NCBI GenBank assembly: GCA_040223615.1 | Contig: JAVKFY010000046.1 | Span: 91,238-155,237, forward strand | Length of the DNA: 64,000 nt | Source of the DNA: JAVKFY01 sp040223615 | Lineage (GTDB): Bacteria; Pseudomonadota; Alphaproteobacteria; GCA-2731375 | Direction of reading: 5' to 3' | In this document: positions 53,210 through 61,599 of the stretch, piece by piece | How the letters are laid out: every line of letters begins with the position of its first letter | Position numbering within the stretch: the first letter of the stretch is position 1 | The notes under the pieces: generated by a model | The model's input: the letters and a program-made list of their open reading frames with translations, nothing else | Databases searched by the model: none | Told to the model about the DNA's origin: nothing | Made by a program: the position numbers and the translations under genes

Positions 53210-54553
53210 TCAGGCGATGGTGTCTGCGTCCGGCGACTCATCGTCTTCGTCGCCGACGGCTTCGATTCGGACGGTTTCGACATGGCGATTGCGCATCGCC
53301 GTGACCGTGAGCTTGAAATCGCTGCTGACGACCACGTCGCCGGCCTTCGGCATCCGCGCCAGCAAGTTCATGACCAGGCCGGAAATGGTGTTGGCGTTCA
53401 GTCGGCGGTCGACCACGAACGAGGTCTCGCGCTCCAGGTCGGTCAGCGGCGCCAGGCCGTGCGCCTCCCAATGGTCGCCCTTCCAGGCGATCGGGAAGAC
53501 CTGCTCGCGCCGGTCGCTCTCGTCGGCGATCTCCCCGACGATCTCCTCCAGCAGATCCTCCAGCGTCACCAGACCGACGAAGGAGCCGTACTCGTCGATG
53601 ACGCAGGCCATGTGGCTGTGCGCCTCGCGCATCATGTCGAACAGGTTGGAGACCTTCAGCGTCTCCGGCACCACCAGCGGATCGCGGCAGTAGGTCTCCA
53701 GGTTGTCCCAGGGCGCCGGCGTGCCGTCGATCGTCGCGTTCATCAGGTCGCGCATCAGCACCACGCCGACCAGGTTCTCCTCGCCGCCCTTCACCACCGG
53801 GAAGCGCGAATGCGGGCTGGTGCGCATGATCTGCAGGTTGCGCGCCGGCGACGCGTCGAGCCGCAGCAGGCGGGCCTCGGTGCGCGGCACCATCACCCGC
53901 GCCACGGTGCGCTCGTCGAACCGGAACAGGTTGTGCAGCATTTCCGCGCGTTCCGCCGCGACCTCGCCATGCTCGGCGGAGATGTGGATCAGGCCGCGCA
54001 GCTCGTCGCTGGTCAGGACCTCCGCGTGGCTCGCCTCGCGCACCTTGAGCATCCGCAGTATCGCGCCGGAGGCCGAGTTCAGCAGCCAGTTCAGCGGGTA
54101 GATCACCACGTAGAACCAGTGCAGCGGATAGGCGGTCAGCATCGACACCGGCTCGGCCTTGCGGATCGCCAGGGTCTTCGGCACCTGCTCGCCGACCACG
54201 ATGTGCAGCGACGAGAACACCACGAAGCCGATCACGAACGAGATCGTGTGCAGCGTCGTCTCAGGCAGCGCCAGCGGCTCCAGCACCGGGCGCAGCAGCG
54301 CCGCGACAGCCGGCTCGCCGAGCCAGCCGAGTCCCAGCGAAGCCATGGTGATGCCGAGTTGACAGGCCGCCAGATAGGCGTCGATGCGGCCCTTGATGCG
54401 CAGGGTCAGCCGTGCCGATCGATTTCCCGCACGTGCCTTCGGCTCGATGCGGAAATCGCGCGCCGAGACCAGCGCGAACTCAGCCGCGACAAAGAAGGCA
54501 TTGGCCACCAGCAACGCCACGATGGCGGCGAGCTGTACCGCAAATGTATCCAA
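53210..54553 (-). CDS. CorC/HlyC-type CNNM domain protein
   Basis: A 447-residue protein with an N-terminal CNNM/DUF21 membrane domain (about 1-195, including FFVAAEFALVSAR and GEQVPKTLAIRKAEPVSM), a CBS pair (about 205-330, RVMVPRTEARLL and DEYGSFVGLVTLEDLLEEIV) and a C-terminal CorC/HlyC domain. CNNM proteins handle Mg(II), mostly efflux. The start is TTG 54553, chosen because GGGAG lies about 8 nt upstream; a longer ATG start at 54598 would read through non-family sequence. It heads the ion-handling operon. Confidence 0.85.
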   Translation of the reverse strand: MDTFAVQLAAIVALLVANAFFVAAEFALVSARDFRIEPKARAGNRSARLTLRIKGRIDAYLAACQLGITMASLGLGWLGEPAVAALLRPVLEPLALPETTLHTISFVIGFVVFSSLHIVVGEQVPKTLAIRKAEPVSMLTAYPLHWFYVVIYPLNWLLNSASGAILRMLKVREASHAEVLTSDELRGLIHISAEHGEVAAERAEMLHNLFRFDERTVARVMVPRTEARLLRLDASPARNLQIMRTSPHSRFPVVKGGEENLVGVVLMRDLMNATIDGTPAPWDNLETYCRDPLVVPETLKVSNLFDMMREAHSHMACVIDEYGSFVGLVTLEDLLEEIVGEIADESDRREQVFPIAWKGDHWEAHGLAPLTDLERETSFVVDRRLNANTISGLVMNLLARMPKAGDVVVSSDFKLTVTAMRNRHVETVRIEAVGDEDDESPDADTIA

Positions 54554-54688
54554 CGCCGTTCTCCCGAACCGTCGAGTTCGTCCCCCGACACAGCACAATG
54601 TACATTATTTTTATCCATAGTCAAAAAAATTTGCTTTATAGATGTTTTTCATCTACACCGAGACTGAGTACAGCGACGGAGCGGCACC
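54554..54688. promoter_or_regulatory. AT-rich divergent promoter region
   Basis: The 135 bp between the CorC-type gene and the Rim-type unit include one of the most AT-rich stretches in the window (about 54598-54655). A small hairpin AGATG/CATCT with a TTTTT loop lies near 54640-54655. Promoters for both directions probably lie here; I could not fix a convincing -35/-10 pair for either. Confidence 0.45.
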
Positions 54689-55030
54689 ATGAAGGATGAC
54701 CACGAGCGCACAGCGGCCGATGTCGCCGGTCAGCTCGTCGCGCTCTATGAACAGCCGTTCGGCGGCAAGCGTCGCGGCCGCTATCGCATTGCCATGAAGC
54801 TGATGCGCCAACTGCTCGGGGTGCGCCGGGTCTGGCCGGACCAGATCGAGGCGATCCGGCGCGCGCTCTACCAGCAGGGGTTCGTACTGCTCGACATGGA
54901 GACCTACTTCACCGTGGTCAGCCAGCAGACCTTCTCCAGCTACCGCCGGGTCAACGAGAGTTCGCTTTGGCGACTCCCGGACGCGCCGCCGCCACCGTCG
55001 GCAGACGATCTGGACGAGGCCGCCGAGTAG
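54689..55030 (+). CDS. Small protein heading the RimK-type unit, possible winged helix
   Basis: A 113-residue protein. The centre (GRYRIAMKLMRQLLGVRRVW, then a QIEAIRRALYQQGFVLLDME segment and SSYRRVNESSLW) has the helix-helix-strand pattern of a small winged-helix protein, but I cannot name a family. The C-terminal 20 residues are acidic and proline-rich. It ends 6 nt before the RimB-like gene and is divergent from the CorC operon, so a regulator of one of these units is plausible. Confidence 0.6.
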   Translation: MKDDHERTAADVAGQLVALYEQPFGGKRRGRYRIAMKLMRQLLGVRRVWPDQIEAIRRALYQQGFVLLDMETYFTVVSQQTFSSYRRVNESSLWRLPDAPPPPSADDLDEAAE

Positions 55031-55036
55031 GCCTGC

Positions 55037-55528
55037 ATGGCAGTAGTAAAACTTTCCGGACGCGCCGTGCGCCTGGCGCGACACGCGCGGCAGTTGCCGG
55101 TGGTCGGCTGGCGCGAGTGGATCGCGCTACCGACGCTCGACATCGGCCGGATCAAGGCCAAGATCGACACCGGCGCCCGCACCTCCTCGCTGCATGCCTT
55201 CGACATCAGCGAGTTCACCAAACGCGGCGTGCCGCACGTCGCCTTCGTGGTGCATACCCAGCAGCGACGCCGCACCCCTGCGGTCGAGTGCCAGGCGCCG
55301 GTGCACGACCAGCGGCTGGTGACCAGTTCCACCGGCCACCGTCAGCGTCGCTATGTCATCAAGGTCGAGATCGCGGCCGGCGGGCTGACCTGGCCGATCG
55401 AGCTGACGCTTGCCGACCGCGACGCCATGGGCTTTCGCATGCTGCTCGGCCGACAGGCCCTGCGCCGACGTTTCCTGATCGACCCCAGCCGATCGTATCT
55501 CGCTGGCGAACCGGGCGCCAAAACCTGA
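55037..55528 (+). CDS. RimB-like retropepsin-type protease (ATP-dependent zinc protease family)
   Basis: A 163-residue protein. The retropepsin-like motif KIDTGARTSSLHA near residue 45 carries the catalytic aspartate, and the later RMLLGRQALRRRFLIDPSRSY matches the second conserved block of the family (PF05618). In Pseudomonas the homologue RimB acts with the glutamate ligase RimK and modulates poly-glutamate tails on ribosomal protein S6. It sits 43 nt before rimK here. Confidence 0.85.
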   Translation: MAVVKLSGRAVRLARHARQLPVVGWREWIALPTLDIGRIKAKIDTGARTSSLHAFDISEFTKRGVPHVAFVVHTQQRRRTPAVECQAPVHDQRLVTSSTGHRQRRYVIKVEIAAGGLTWPIELTLADRDAMGFRMLLGRQALRRRFLIDPSRSYLAGEPGAKT

Positions 55529-55571
55529 GCGCGCCCTTCACCCCATAGCGCTGTATAAGGATGAGATCGTC

Positions 55572-56480
55572 ATGAAGATCGCTCTACTCTGCCGTAACGC
55601 CAACCTCTACTCGCACCAGCGGCTGGTGCAGGCCGCCGAGGAGCGCGGCCACGAGATCGACGTCATCGATCACCTGCGTTGCTACATCGACATCGCCTCC
55701 AACGATCCCGAAATCCACTACCGCGGCGAATCGCTGAAGGGCTACGATGCGGTGATCCCGCGCATCGGCGCCTCGGTCACCTTCTTCGGCACCGCGGTGC
55801 TGCGCCAGTTCGAAATGATGGGCGTCTATCCGGTGAACGAGTCGGTCGGCATCGCGCGCTCGCGTGACAAGCTGCGCTCCATGCAGTTGCTGTCGCGCGA
55901 GAATATCGGCCTGCCGACCACGGTGTTCGCGCACCGCACCTCCGACGCCAGCGAGCTGCTGAAGATCGCCGGCGGCGCGCCGGTGGTGATCAAGCTGCTG
56001 GAGGGCACGCAGGGCATCGGTGTGGTGCTGGGAGAGACGCCGAAGTCGGCGGAGAGCATCATCCAGGCGTTCGGCGGCGTGAACACCAATATCCTGGTGC
56101 AGCAGTTCGTCAAGGAAGCCAACGGCGAGGACATCCGTTGCCTGGTGGTCGGCGAGCAAGTGGTGGCATCGATGATCAGGCGCGGCAAGGAAGGCGACTT
56201 CCGCTCCAACCTGCACCGCGGCGGCACCGCCGAGATGGTGAAGATCACGCCGAAGGAGCGCTCCACCGCCAAGCGCGCGGCCAATTCCATGGGCCTGAAC
56301 GTCTGCGGCGTCGACATGCTGCGCTCCAAGGACGGCCCGGTGGTGATGGAGGTGAACTCGTCGCCCGGCCTGGAGGGCGTCGAGAAGGCCACCGGCGTCG
56401 ACGTCGCCGGCCGGATCATCGAGTTCGTCGAGAAGAACGCCAAGCCGGGGCGGACCCGCACCAAGGGACGGCGGCGCTAA
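55572..56480 (+). CDS. rimK: RimK-type ATP-grasp glutamate ligase
   Basis: A 302-residue ATP-grasp enzyme. Characteristic parts are the AVIPRIGASVTFFGTAVLRQ block, the nucleotide loop KLLEGTQGIGVVLGET and the metal-binding end VMEVNSSPGLEGVEKATGVD. It adds glutamates to the C-terminus of ribosomal protein S6, or does similar chemistry on another target. AAGGATGAG upstream supports the start. Its stop overlaps the next start (TAATG). Confidence 0.9.
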   Translation: MKIALLCRNANLYSHQRLVQAAEERGHEIDVIDHLRCYIDIASNDPEIHYRGESLKGYDAVIPRIGASVTFFGTAVLRQFEMMGVYPVNESVGIARSRDKLRSMQLLSRENIGLPTTVFAHRTSDASELLKIAGGAPVVIKLLEGTQGIGVVLGETPKSAESIIQAFGGVNTNILVQQFVKEANGEDIRCLVVGEQVVASMIRRGKEGDFRSNLHRGGTAEMVKITPKERSTAKRAANSMGLNVCGVDMLRSKDGPVVMEVNSSPGLEGVEKATGVDVAGRIIEFVEKNAKPGRTRTKGRRR

Positions 56481-57526
56481 TGCCAAGCCGGCGGCCCGGT
56501 TTCGAGATCGGCGGCGAGCGCATCGCGCCCGGCGAACGCCGCATCGTCGACCTGCCGCTGAGCGTGCTGTCGAACCACACGCCGATGACGTTGCCCGTGC
56601 AGGTGCTGCACGGGCAACGCGACGGGCCGACGGTGTTCGTCAGCGCCGCCGTGCACGGCGACGAGATCATCGGCGTGGAGATCGTGCGCCGGCTGGTCCG
56701 CAGCTCGGCCCTGCGCCGTATCTCCGGCACGCTGCTGCTGATCCCGATCGTCAACGCCTTCGGCTTCATCGGCCACAGCCGCTACCTGCCGGACCGGCGC
56801 GACCTGAACCGCTCCTTCCCGGGCAGCGAGACCGGTTCGCTGGCGAGCCAGCTCGCGCACCTGTTCCTGAACGACGTGGTGGCGCGCTCCGACTATGGCA
56901 TCGACCTGCACTCAGCCGCCGTGAACCGGATCAACCTGCCTCAGATCAGGGTCAGCCCGGACGATGAAGACGCCGGCAAGCTGGCCAATGTGTTCGGGGC
57001 GCCGGTGATCCTGCATTCGGCGTTGCGCGACGGTTCGCTGCGCTACGCGGCTGGCGAGCTCGGCGTGCCGGTGCTGGTCTACGAGGCCGGCGAGGGCCTG
57101 CGGTTCGACGAATTCGCCATCCGGGTCGGCGTGAAAGGCGTGCTGCGGGTGCTGAAGCACCTCGGCATGATATCGGGCCGCTCGATCAAGGTCGGCAACA
57201 TCGCGACGCCGGTGGTCCGCAAGAGCTCGTGGCTGCGCGCACCGGAGGGCGGCATCCTGCGCACGCTGCGCAATGTCGGCGACCACGTGGCGCGAGACGA
57301 GACGGTCGGCCTGATCTCCGATCCCTTCGGCGCCAGCGAGGCCGAAGTGAGGGCGACGGCCGCCGGCCTGATCGTCGGCCGCACCAACCTGCCGGTGATC
57401 AACCGCGGCGACGCTCTGTTCCACATCGCCCAGATGCCCAAGGCCGCCACGGTCGAGACGGTGATGGGCGCGATCGGCGAGGACATGATCGCCGACCCGC
57501 TATTCGACGAGGACGAGATCATCTAG
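56480..57526 (+). CDS. Succinylglutamate desuccinylase/AspA-like zinc amidohydrolase
   Basis: A 348-residue member of the AstE/aspartoacylase family. Zinc ligands are His59 and Glu62 (VHGDEIIG) and His144 (DLHSAAVNR). The C-terminal part has a lipoyl-like domain (APEGGILRTLRNVGDHV). It removes an acyl group from, or cleaves, an N-acyl or gamma-glutamyl amino acid. It overlaps the rimK stop (TAATG), so it probably trims or recycles the product of RimK. It is not an arginine-catabolic AstE by context. Confidence 0.85.
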   Translation: MPSRRPGFEIGGERIAPGERRIVDLPLSVLSNHTPMTLPVQVLHGQRDGPTVFVSAAVHGDEIIGVEIVRRLVRSSALRRISGTLLLIPIVNAFGFIGHSRYLPDRRDLNRSFPGSETGSLASQLAHLFLNDVVARSDYGIDLHSAAVNRINLPQIRVSPDDEDAGKLANVFGAPVILHSALRDGSLRYAAGELGVPVLVYEAGEGLRFDEFAIRVGVKGVLRVLKHLGMISGRSIKVGNIATPVVRKSSWLRAPEGGILRTLRNVGDHVARDETVGLISDPFGASEAEVRATAAGLIVGRTNLPVINRGDALFHIAQMPKAATVETVMGAIGEDMIADPLFDEDEII

Positions 57527-57674
57527 CAGGCTGTTGCAGAGGTCTGGGATGGCGCAACGTGACGCAGCGCCTGACTTCAGGAAGGCGTGTCCGTGAGTTG
57601 ATAATGCGCGAACGGCTGTTCTGACAACTCAAGGTTGCGCCAGGGCATGCTCAGGAACCGATTCCTACAGCCTG
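57527..57674. repeat. 148-bp nested inverted-repeat element between convergent stops
   Basis: The ends CAGGCTGT (57527-57534) and ACAGCCTG (57667-57674) are perfect inverted 8-mers. Inside are TGGCGCAAC (57550-57558)/GTTGCGCCA (57634-57642) and TGAGTTG (57594-57600)/CAACTCA (57625-57631), nested in order. The element fills exactly the gap between the TAG of the AstE-like gene and the TAA of the membrane protein gene. The flanks CTAG and TTAG fit a YTAR-type target. It could be a MITE, a transposon remnant or a bidirectional transcription end. Confidence 0.65.
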
Positions 57675-59117
57675 TTAGCGCATCTCCCGGTTCCGTCGCT
57701 CGGGCGCGTGGAACAGGCTGACGCTTGTCCCGTATTGGCTGCGCCCGCTCCACGAGAGGTTCCGGAGGAACTCGAAACGGTTCTCCTCCAGCAACGACTG
57801 TGTTCTGGCGCTGAGCGCACTGCCGCTCGGGAATACCAGTACCGTGTCGGCCTGGGGCAGGAGACGTTCCAAGACGCCGGGGTTGCCCGCGAAGCTGTAG
57901 TCCATCGCCGGCGGCTGCAGACTCGTCGTGAGATGCAGCCACGGCGCGTTCACCACGACGACGCGGGCGTCGGCCGGGATTGCGGCGCGCACTTGCGCCG
58001 AGAAGTCGAGCTGGGCGGCCAGGGCACCGGTTTCGCCCCAGCGCAGCAGCTTGTGGCCCTGCGCGAGAGCCGGATGGAGGAGGAGCAGGCTGGCCAGCAA
58101 CGCGACGACGTGTCCGCCCTTGAGGCGACCGACCGGCGTCGCGCCGGCGACCGCGACGAGTTCGGCGATCAGCAATGTTCCCCACGGTGCGCTCAACTGC
58201 GCGTAGTGGTCGTAGGGTCGTATCAGCAGCGGCACCAGGTTGCAGCCAAAGCCCAAGGCCAGCGCGACTGTGCGGCGGCCTGGCGAGGCGACGAGCACCA
58301 GAGCCGCGATCGCCAGCACCGGCAACACCAGCGCTACCCCGGACTGGTTCAGGCCAATGTGGCGGAACCATGCGCGCGCGGCGTTGGCCGTATCGGCGTA
58401 GCCACCCGCGCGGCCACCGAAGTCGGCATAGTACAAGGCCAGGGCAATCGGGTCCTGCCAGGTGGCGAGCGCAAAGGCGAGGAACGGCAACCCGAGCCCG
58501 ACCGCAAAGGCGATGAACGCGGGCAGCGAGCGTCCGCTACGTTCGCCGGCCAGCGGCCAGAGGCTGAGCAACGCCAAGGCCGGCAACGACAGCAACGAAT
58601 ACTGCTTGCACATCAGTGCGGCGCCCGCGCCGATGCCGACCGCCAAAGCGCCCAGATAACTCCGCATGTAGCAGGAGGCGACCAGGCCCAGCAGGATGAA
58701 CAGGTTCTGGAAGGGCTCCAGGACGACTGCCGAACCGTCGCTGCTGAGGCACCAGAGAAGGAACAGGATGGCGAGCAACATCGCCGATGGGGTGTCCTTC
58801 GCCACCTTGCGCGCCACGACGAAGACCAGCGCCGCGTTGAGCAGGTGCAGGCCGGCCATCAGAAGCTTCACGAAGGCCAGGCTAGCCAGCGCGTCGGTTC
58901 CGAACATCGCCAGCAGATAGTACGTGCCAGGCGTATATCCCGAACGGAAGTCGCGTACTGGCGCGAATCCCTCGGCGACGCGCATCGCCAGGGGGACGTA
59001 GTAGCCGGCGTCCCTGTTGACCGGCGCGTACCAGTAGGCAAGGGCCAGCAACGTCGCGGCCAGCGCCGCGCCCAGCAACGTCGCCACGACCAGAGGAAAT
59101 GTGAAAGGGCGGTGCAC
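57675..59117 (-). CDS. GT-C-like integral membrane protein (possible glycosyltransferase)
   Basis: A 480-residue protein with about eleven hydrophobic helices. The first periplasmic loop holds the NRDAGYYVPLAMRVAEG segment, where GT-C enzymes carry a catalytic aspartate after the first helix. The C-terminal 120 residues are soluble. It could transfer a sugar from a polyprenyl-phosphate donor in the periplasm. It is 8 nt after the first acyltransferase stop on the same strand. Family assignment is by pattern only. Confidence 0.65.
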   Translation of the reverse strand: MHRPFTFPLVVATLLGAALAATLLALAYWYAPVNRDAGYYVPLAMRVAEGFAPVRDFRSGYTPGTYYLLAMFGTDALASLAFVKLLMAGLHLLNAALVFVVARKVAKDTPSAMLLAILFLLWCLSSDGSAVVLEPFQNLFILLGLVASCYMRSYLGALAVGIGAGAALMCKQYSLLSLPALALLSLWPLAGERSGRSLPAFIAFAVGLGLPFLAFALATWQDPIALALYYADFGGRAGGYADTANAARAWFRHIGLNQSGVALVLPVLAIAALVLVASPGRRTVALALGFGCNLVPLLIRPYDHYAQLSAPWGTLLIAELVAVAGATPVGRLKGGHVVALLASLLLLHPALAQGHKLLRWGETGALAAQLDFSAQVRAAIPADARVVVVNAPWLHLTTSLQPPAMDYSFAGNPGVLERLLPQADTVLVFPSGSALSARTQSLLEENRFEFLRNLSWSGRSQYGTSVSLFHAPERRNREMR

Positions 59118-59125
59118 CGGCCTCG

Positions 59126-59800
59126 TTATCCGTCGGCCCCGGCCGCCCTCGATCGAGGCAACCGGCGTGCCGGGTTACCGGCAACCGCATCCCCTGCCGC
59201 GACATCCTTCGTCACCGCGGCACCGATGCCGACGAAGCCATCGTCGCCGATCGCAACGCCATCTCGGAGAACGCAGTTGGCGCCGAGATGCACACGGCTG
59301 CCGACGATGCACCTGCCATTGATCGACGCATTCGATCCGATGAAGGTGAAATCGCCGATCGTCGAGTGGTGTCCGACGTAAACGTTGGAACGTATCATCG
59401 TTCGGCTTCCGACGCGGACATCCGGACCCAGCACCACACCGGACGCAATGAAGCAGCCAGGCCCGAGGGTTGCCGTATCGGCGACCCATGCCGCGGGGTG
59501 CACCACACTGGCCCACCGTTCCTCTGGAATACCGAGGCCGGCGACGCGCGTGTGCCGTGCGCGCATCTCGTCCGGATGGAAAACGGCGCCGATGAAGCGA
59601 ATGTCATCGGCGTAGTCCCGCCACGAATCGAAACCGCCGCGCACCGGATATCCATGTATGGACGCGCCCACGGGTTCGGCATCGTTCAGGAAGCCCACGC
59701 ACTCGAAGGGAGCGATCTCGCTATGACGGTTGAGGTCGAGAATGCCCTGCAGAACCACGCCGCCGGAGGCCGGTCCGCCAAGAATCAAGATCGGGACCAT
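59126..59800 (-). CDS. NeuD/PglD-like acyltransferase, paralogue A
   Basis: A 224-residue protein. The N-terminal nucleotide-binding-like part (ILILGGPASGGVVLQGILD to GFLND) is followed by a left-handed beta-helix of hexapeptide repeats (VADTATLGPGCFIASGVVLG onward) and the late GAAVTKDVAAGDAVAGNPAR. Members acetylate amino sugars or sialic acids. It is a close paralogue of the gene at 59863 on the same strand, 62 nt apart. The acyl acceptor may be the amino sugar made by the DegT enzyme further on. Confidence 0.85.
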   Translation of the reverse strand: MVPILILGGPASGGVVLQGILDLNRHSEIAPFECVGFLNDAEPVGASIHGYPVRGGFDSWRDYADDIRFIGAVFHPDEMRARHTRVAGLGIPEERWASVVHPAAWVADTATLGPGCFIASGVVLGPDVRVGSRTMIRSNVYVGHHSTIGDFTFIGSNASINGRCIVGSRVHLGANCVLRDGVAIGDDGFVGIGAAVTKDVAAGDAVAGNPARRLPRSRAAGADG

Positions 59801-59862
59801 GATACAACGCTCCCAGAACCGCTGCCTGTCGGCACCAGTCGCTAACAGATGCCGGTCGACGA

Positions 59863-60519
59863 CTAATCGATCGTGCGCATCACGCGCGCGGGGTTTCCGG
59901 CCACGATTGTCGCAGCCGGCACGTCCTTCACCACCACCGAACCAATGCCGACAACAGCGCCGTCGCCGATGCTCACTCCGTCTCGAATGGCGCTGTTCGG
60001 GCCGATGTGAGCCCTGTCGCCGATGCGGCAGTGGCCGTTGATCGATGCATTGGCGCCAACGAAGGAGAAGACTCCGACCGTTGCATGGTGACCGATGTGC
60101 ACGCCAGTGCGAATGGCGCTATGGGCACCGACCGTGACGAGTGCCGTTATCACCACGCCTGGGGAGATGAAGCAGCCAACGCCGACAGCGGCGCTTCGCG
60201 CGACCCACGCGGCGGGATGGAGCACGCTCACCCACCTTTCGTCCGGGATGCCCAGGCCGGTCAGTCGTTGCCAGCGGTCGCGCATTCCGGTCGGGTTGTA
60301 GACGGCACTGATGAAGTGCGCATCCGACGGCAAGCTGGGCCAGTCGTCGAACCCGCCAAGAACCGGCCGCTCGAGGATCATCTTGCCCTTGGGCACCATG
60401 TCGTTCAGGTAGCCGGCGCATTCGAGAACTGGCTCCCGACCACTCTCGGCAAGATCCTCGATCGCCTGGAGGACCAATCCGCCAGAACTGTCGCCGCCCA
60501 AGATGACAACCGAGGTCAT
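59863..60519 (-). CDS. NeuD/PglD-like acyltransferase, paralogue B
   Basis: A 218-residue protein with the same plan as paralogue A: SVVILGGDSSGGLVLQAIED at the start, GYLND, then hexapeptide repeats (GVGCFISPGVVITALVTVGA, HHATVGVFSFVGANASINGH) and GIGSVVVKDVPAATIVAGNPAR. The ATG at 60519 has GGGAG directly upstream; a longer version from 60567 is not needed. The two copies probably arose by tandem duplication and may act on different acceptors or acyl donors. Confidence 0.85.
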   Translation of the reverse strand: MTSVVILGGDSSGGLVLQAIEDLAESGREPVLECAGYLNDMVPKGKMILERPVLGGFDDWPSLPSDAHFISAVYNPTGMRDRWQRLTGLGIPDERWVSVLHPAAWVARSAAVGVGCFISPGVVITALVTVGAHSAIRTGVHIGHHATVGVFSFVGANASINGHCRIGDRAHIGPNSAIRDGVSIGDGAVVGIGSVVVKDVPAATIVAGNPARVMRTID

Positions 60520-60604
60520 CTCCCTTCCCCCGCTTGTTCCAGAGATGAACATACTATGCTGGCTCACTCTCTGGCTCTATCGCGGAAGGCGAACGACGGA
60601 CGGT

Positions 60605-61591
60605 ATGAGCAGCGACCCACCGCCGCCGGCGTCCCAGGCCGTCGGCCGCGGCAAACACGTCATGACCTGGCTGCGCCTGGCGCTTGGCGCCGGGTTGCTG
60701 GCCGTCCTCGTGGCGGTTGTGCCGCTGTCGGAGATCATCGCGACGTTGCGGGCGGCGGCACCGTGGTGGATCGTCGCGGCCGGCCTCGTCTGGGCCAGCG
60801 TGATCCCGCTCGAAGCAAGCCGGGTCGTCATCGTGTTTCGCGCTTGGTCCCTGCGTTTCGGCATGGCCTGCAGGATCTTTCTGGTCGGCAGTTTCTTCGC
60901 GAACTTCGTGCCCGGGTCGATCGGCCTCGACGTCTACCAGATCGCTGCATTGCGCCGGCTTCGGGTGTCCCTGCTCGAAGCGGCCGGCCTTACCCTGTTG
61001 CTGCGACTAGTCGGGCTGCTGACCAACGCCGCCTTGGCCGCGGCCGTGCTGGCGGCGCAACCTGGCGTCGCCACCCGTGTGTTGGGACGGGCCGATGCCA
61101 CCCTCCTGGTGCCGGTGGCGTCGGGATTGTGGCCGCTTGCCGCCGGGGTTGTCGCGGCGCTGGCGGCGCTCGCGGCAAGCTCGCAGCGCATCCGGCGCAA
61201 GGTGATGACCAGCGTCGCGCGCATCGGTGATGGCTTGAGTCGCCTGCGACGGCAGGACATGGCGCTGCTCGTGTTGCTCAGCATCGTCATCATTCTCGGC
61301 CGCGCGTTCAGCCAGATGATGCTGGTCGCGGCGTTCGGCGAAGATCTCTCACTGCAACTGTCGCTTCTGGCGACCACCGCGAGCGTCGTGGCGGCGGCGA
61401 TACCGGTCAGCTTCGCAGGGCTGGGCGTGCGGGAAGCCGCCGCCGGCGGCATCCTGGTCGTCGCCGGTGTCGAGCCCGCGGTCGCCGTTGCTACCGTGCT
61501 GCTCCAACGCGGTTTCATCTGGCTGATCTCGATCGCCGGCTGGATGATGTTGTTTGTTAACCGTGGCGGCGCCACACATGACAATATGTAA
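60605..61591 (+). CDS. UPF0104/LPG_synthase_TM-family membrane protein
   Basis: A 328-residue membrane protein with about eight helices. FFANFVPGSIGLDVYQIAAL and the late PVSFAGLGVREAAAGGILVV are the conserved blocks of the UPF0104 (flippase-like, MprF N-terminal) family. These proteins are often linked with lipid or glycan cell-surface genes and may move lipids. ATG 60605 gives the usual start; an in-frame ATG at 60662 is also possible. It is 8 nt before the glycosyltransferase gene. Confidence 0.8.
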   Translation: MSSDPPPPASQAVGRGKHVMTWLRLALGAGLLAVLVAVVPLSEIIATLRAAAPWWIVAAGLVWASVIPLEASRVVIVFRAWSLRFGMACRIFLVGSFFANFVPGSIGLDVYQIAALRRLRVSLLEAAGLTLLLRLVGLLTNAALAAAVLAAQPGVATRVLGRADATLLVPVASGLWPLAAGVVAALAALAASSQRIRRKVMTSVARIGDGLSRLRRQDMALLVLLSIVIILGRAFSQMMLVAAFGEDLSLQLSLLATTASVVAAAIPVSFAGLGVREAAAGGILVVAGVEPAVAVATVLLQRGFIWLISIAGWMMLFVNRGGATHDNM

Positions 61592-61599
61592 GCATCGCC

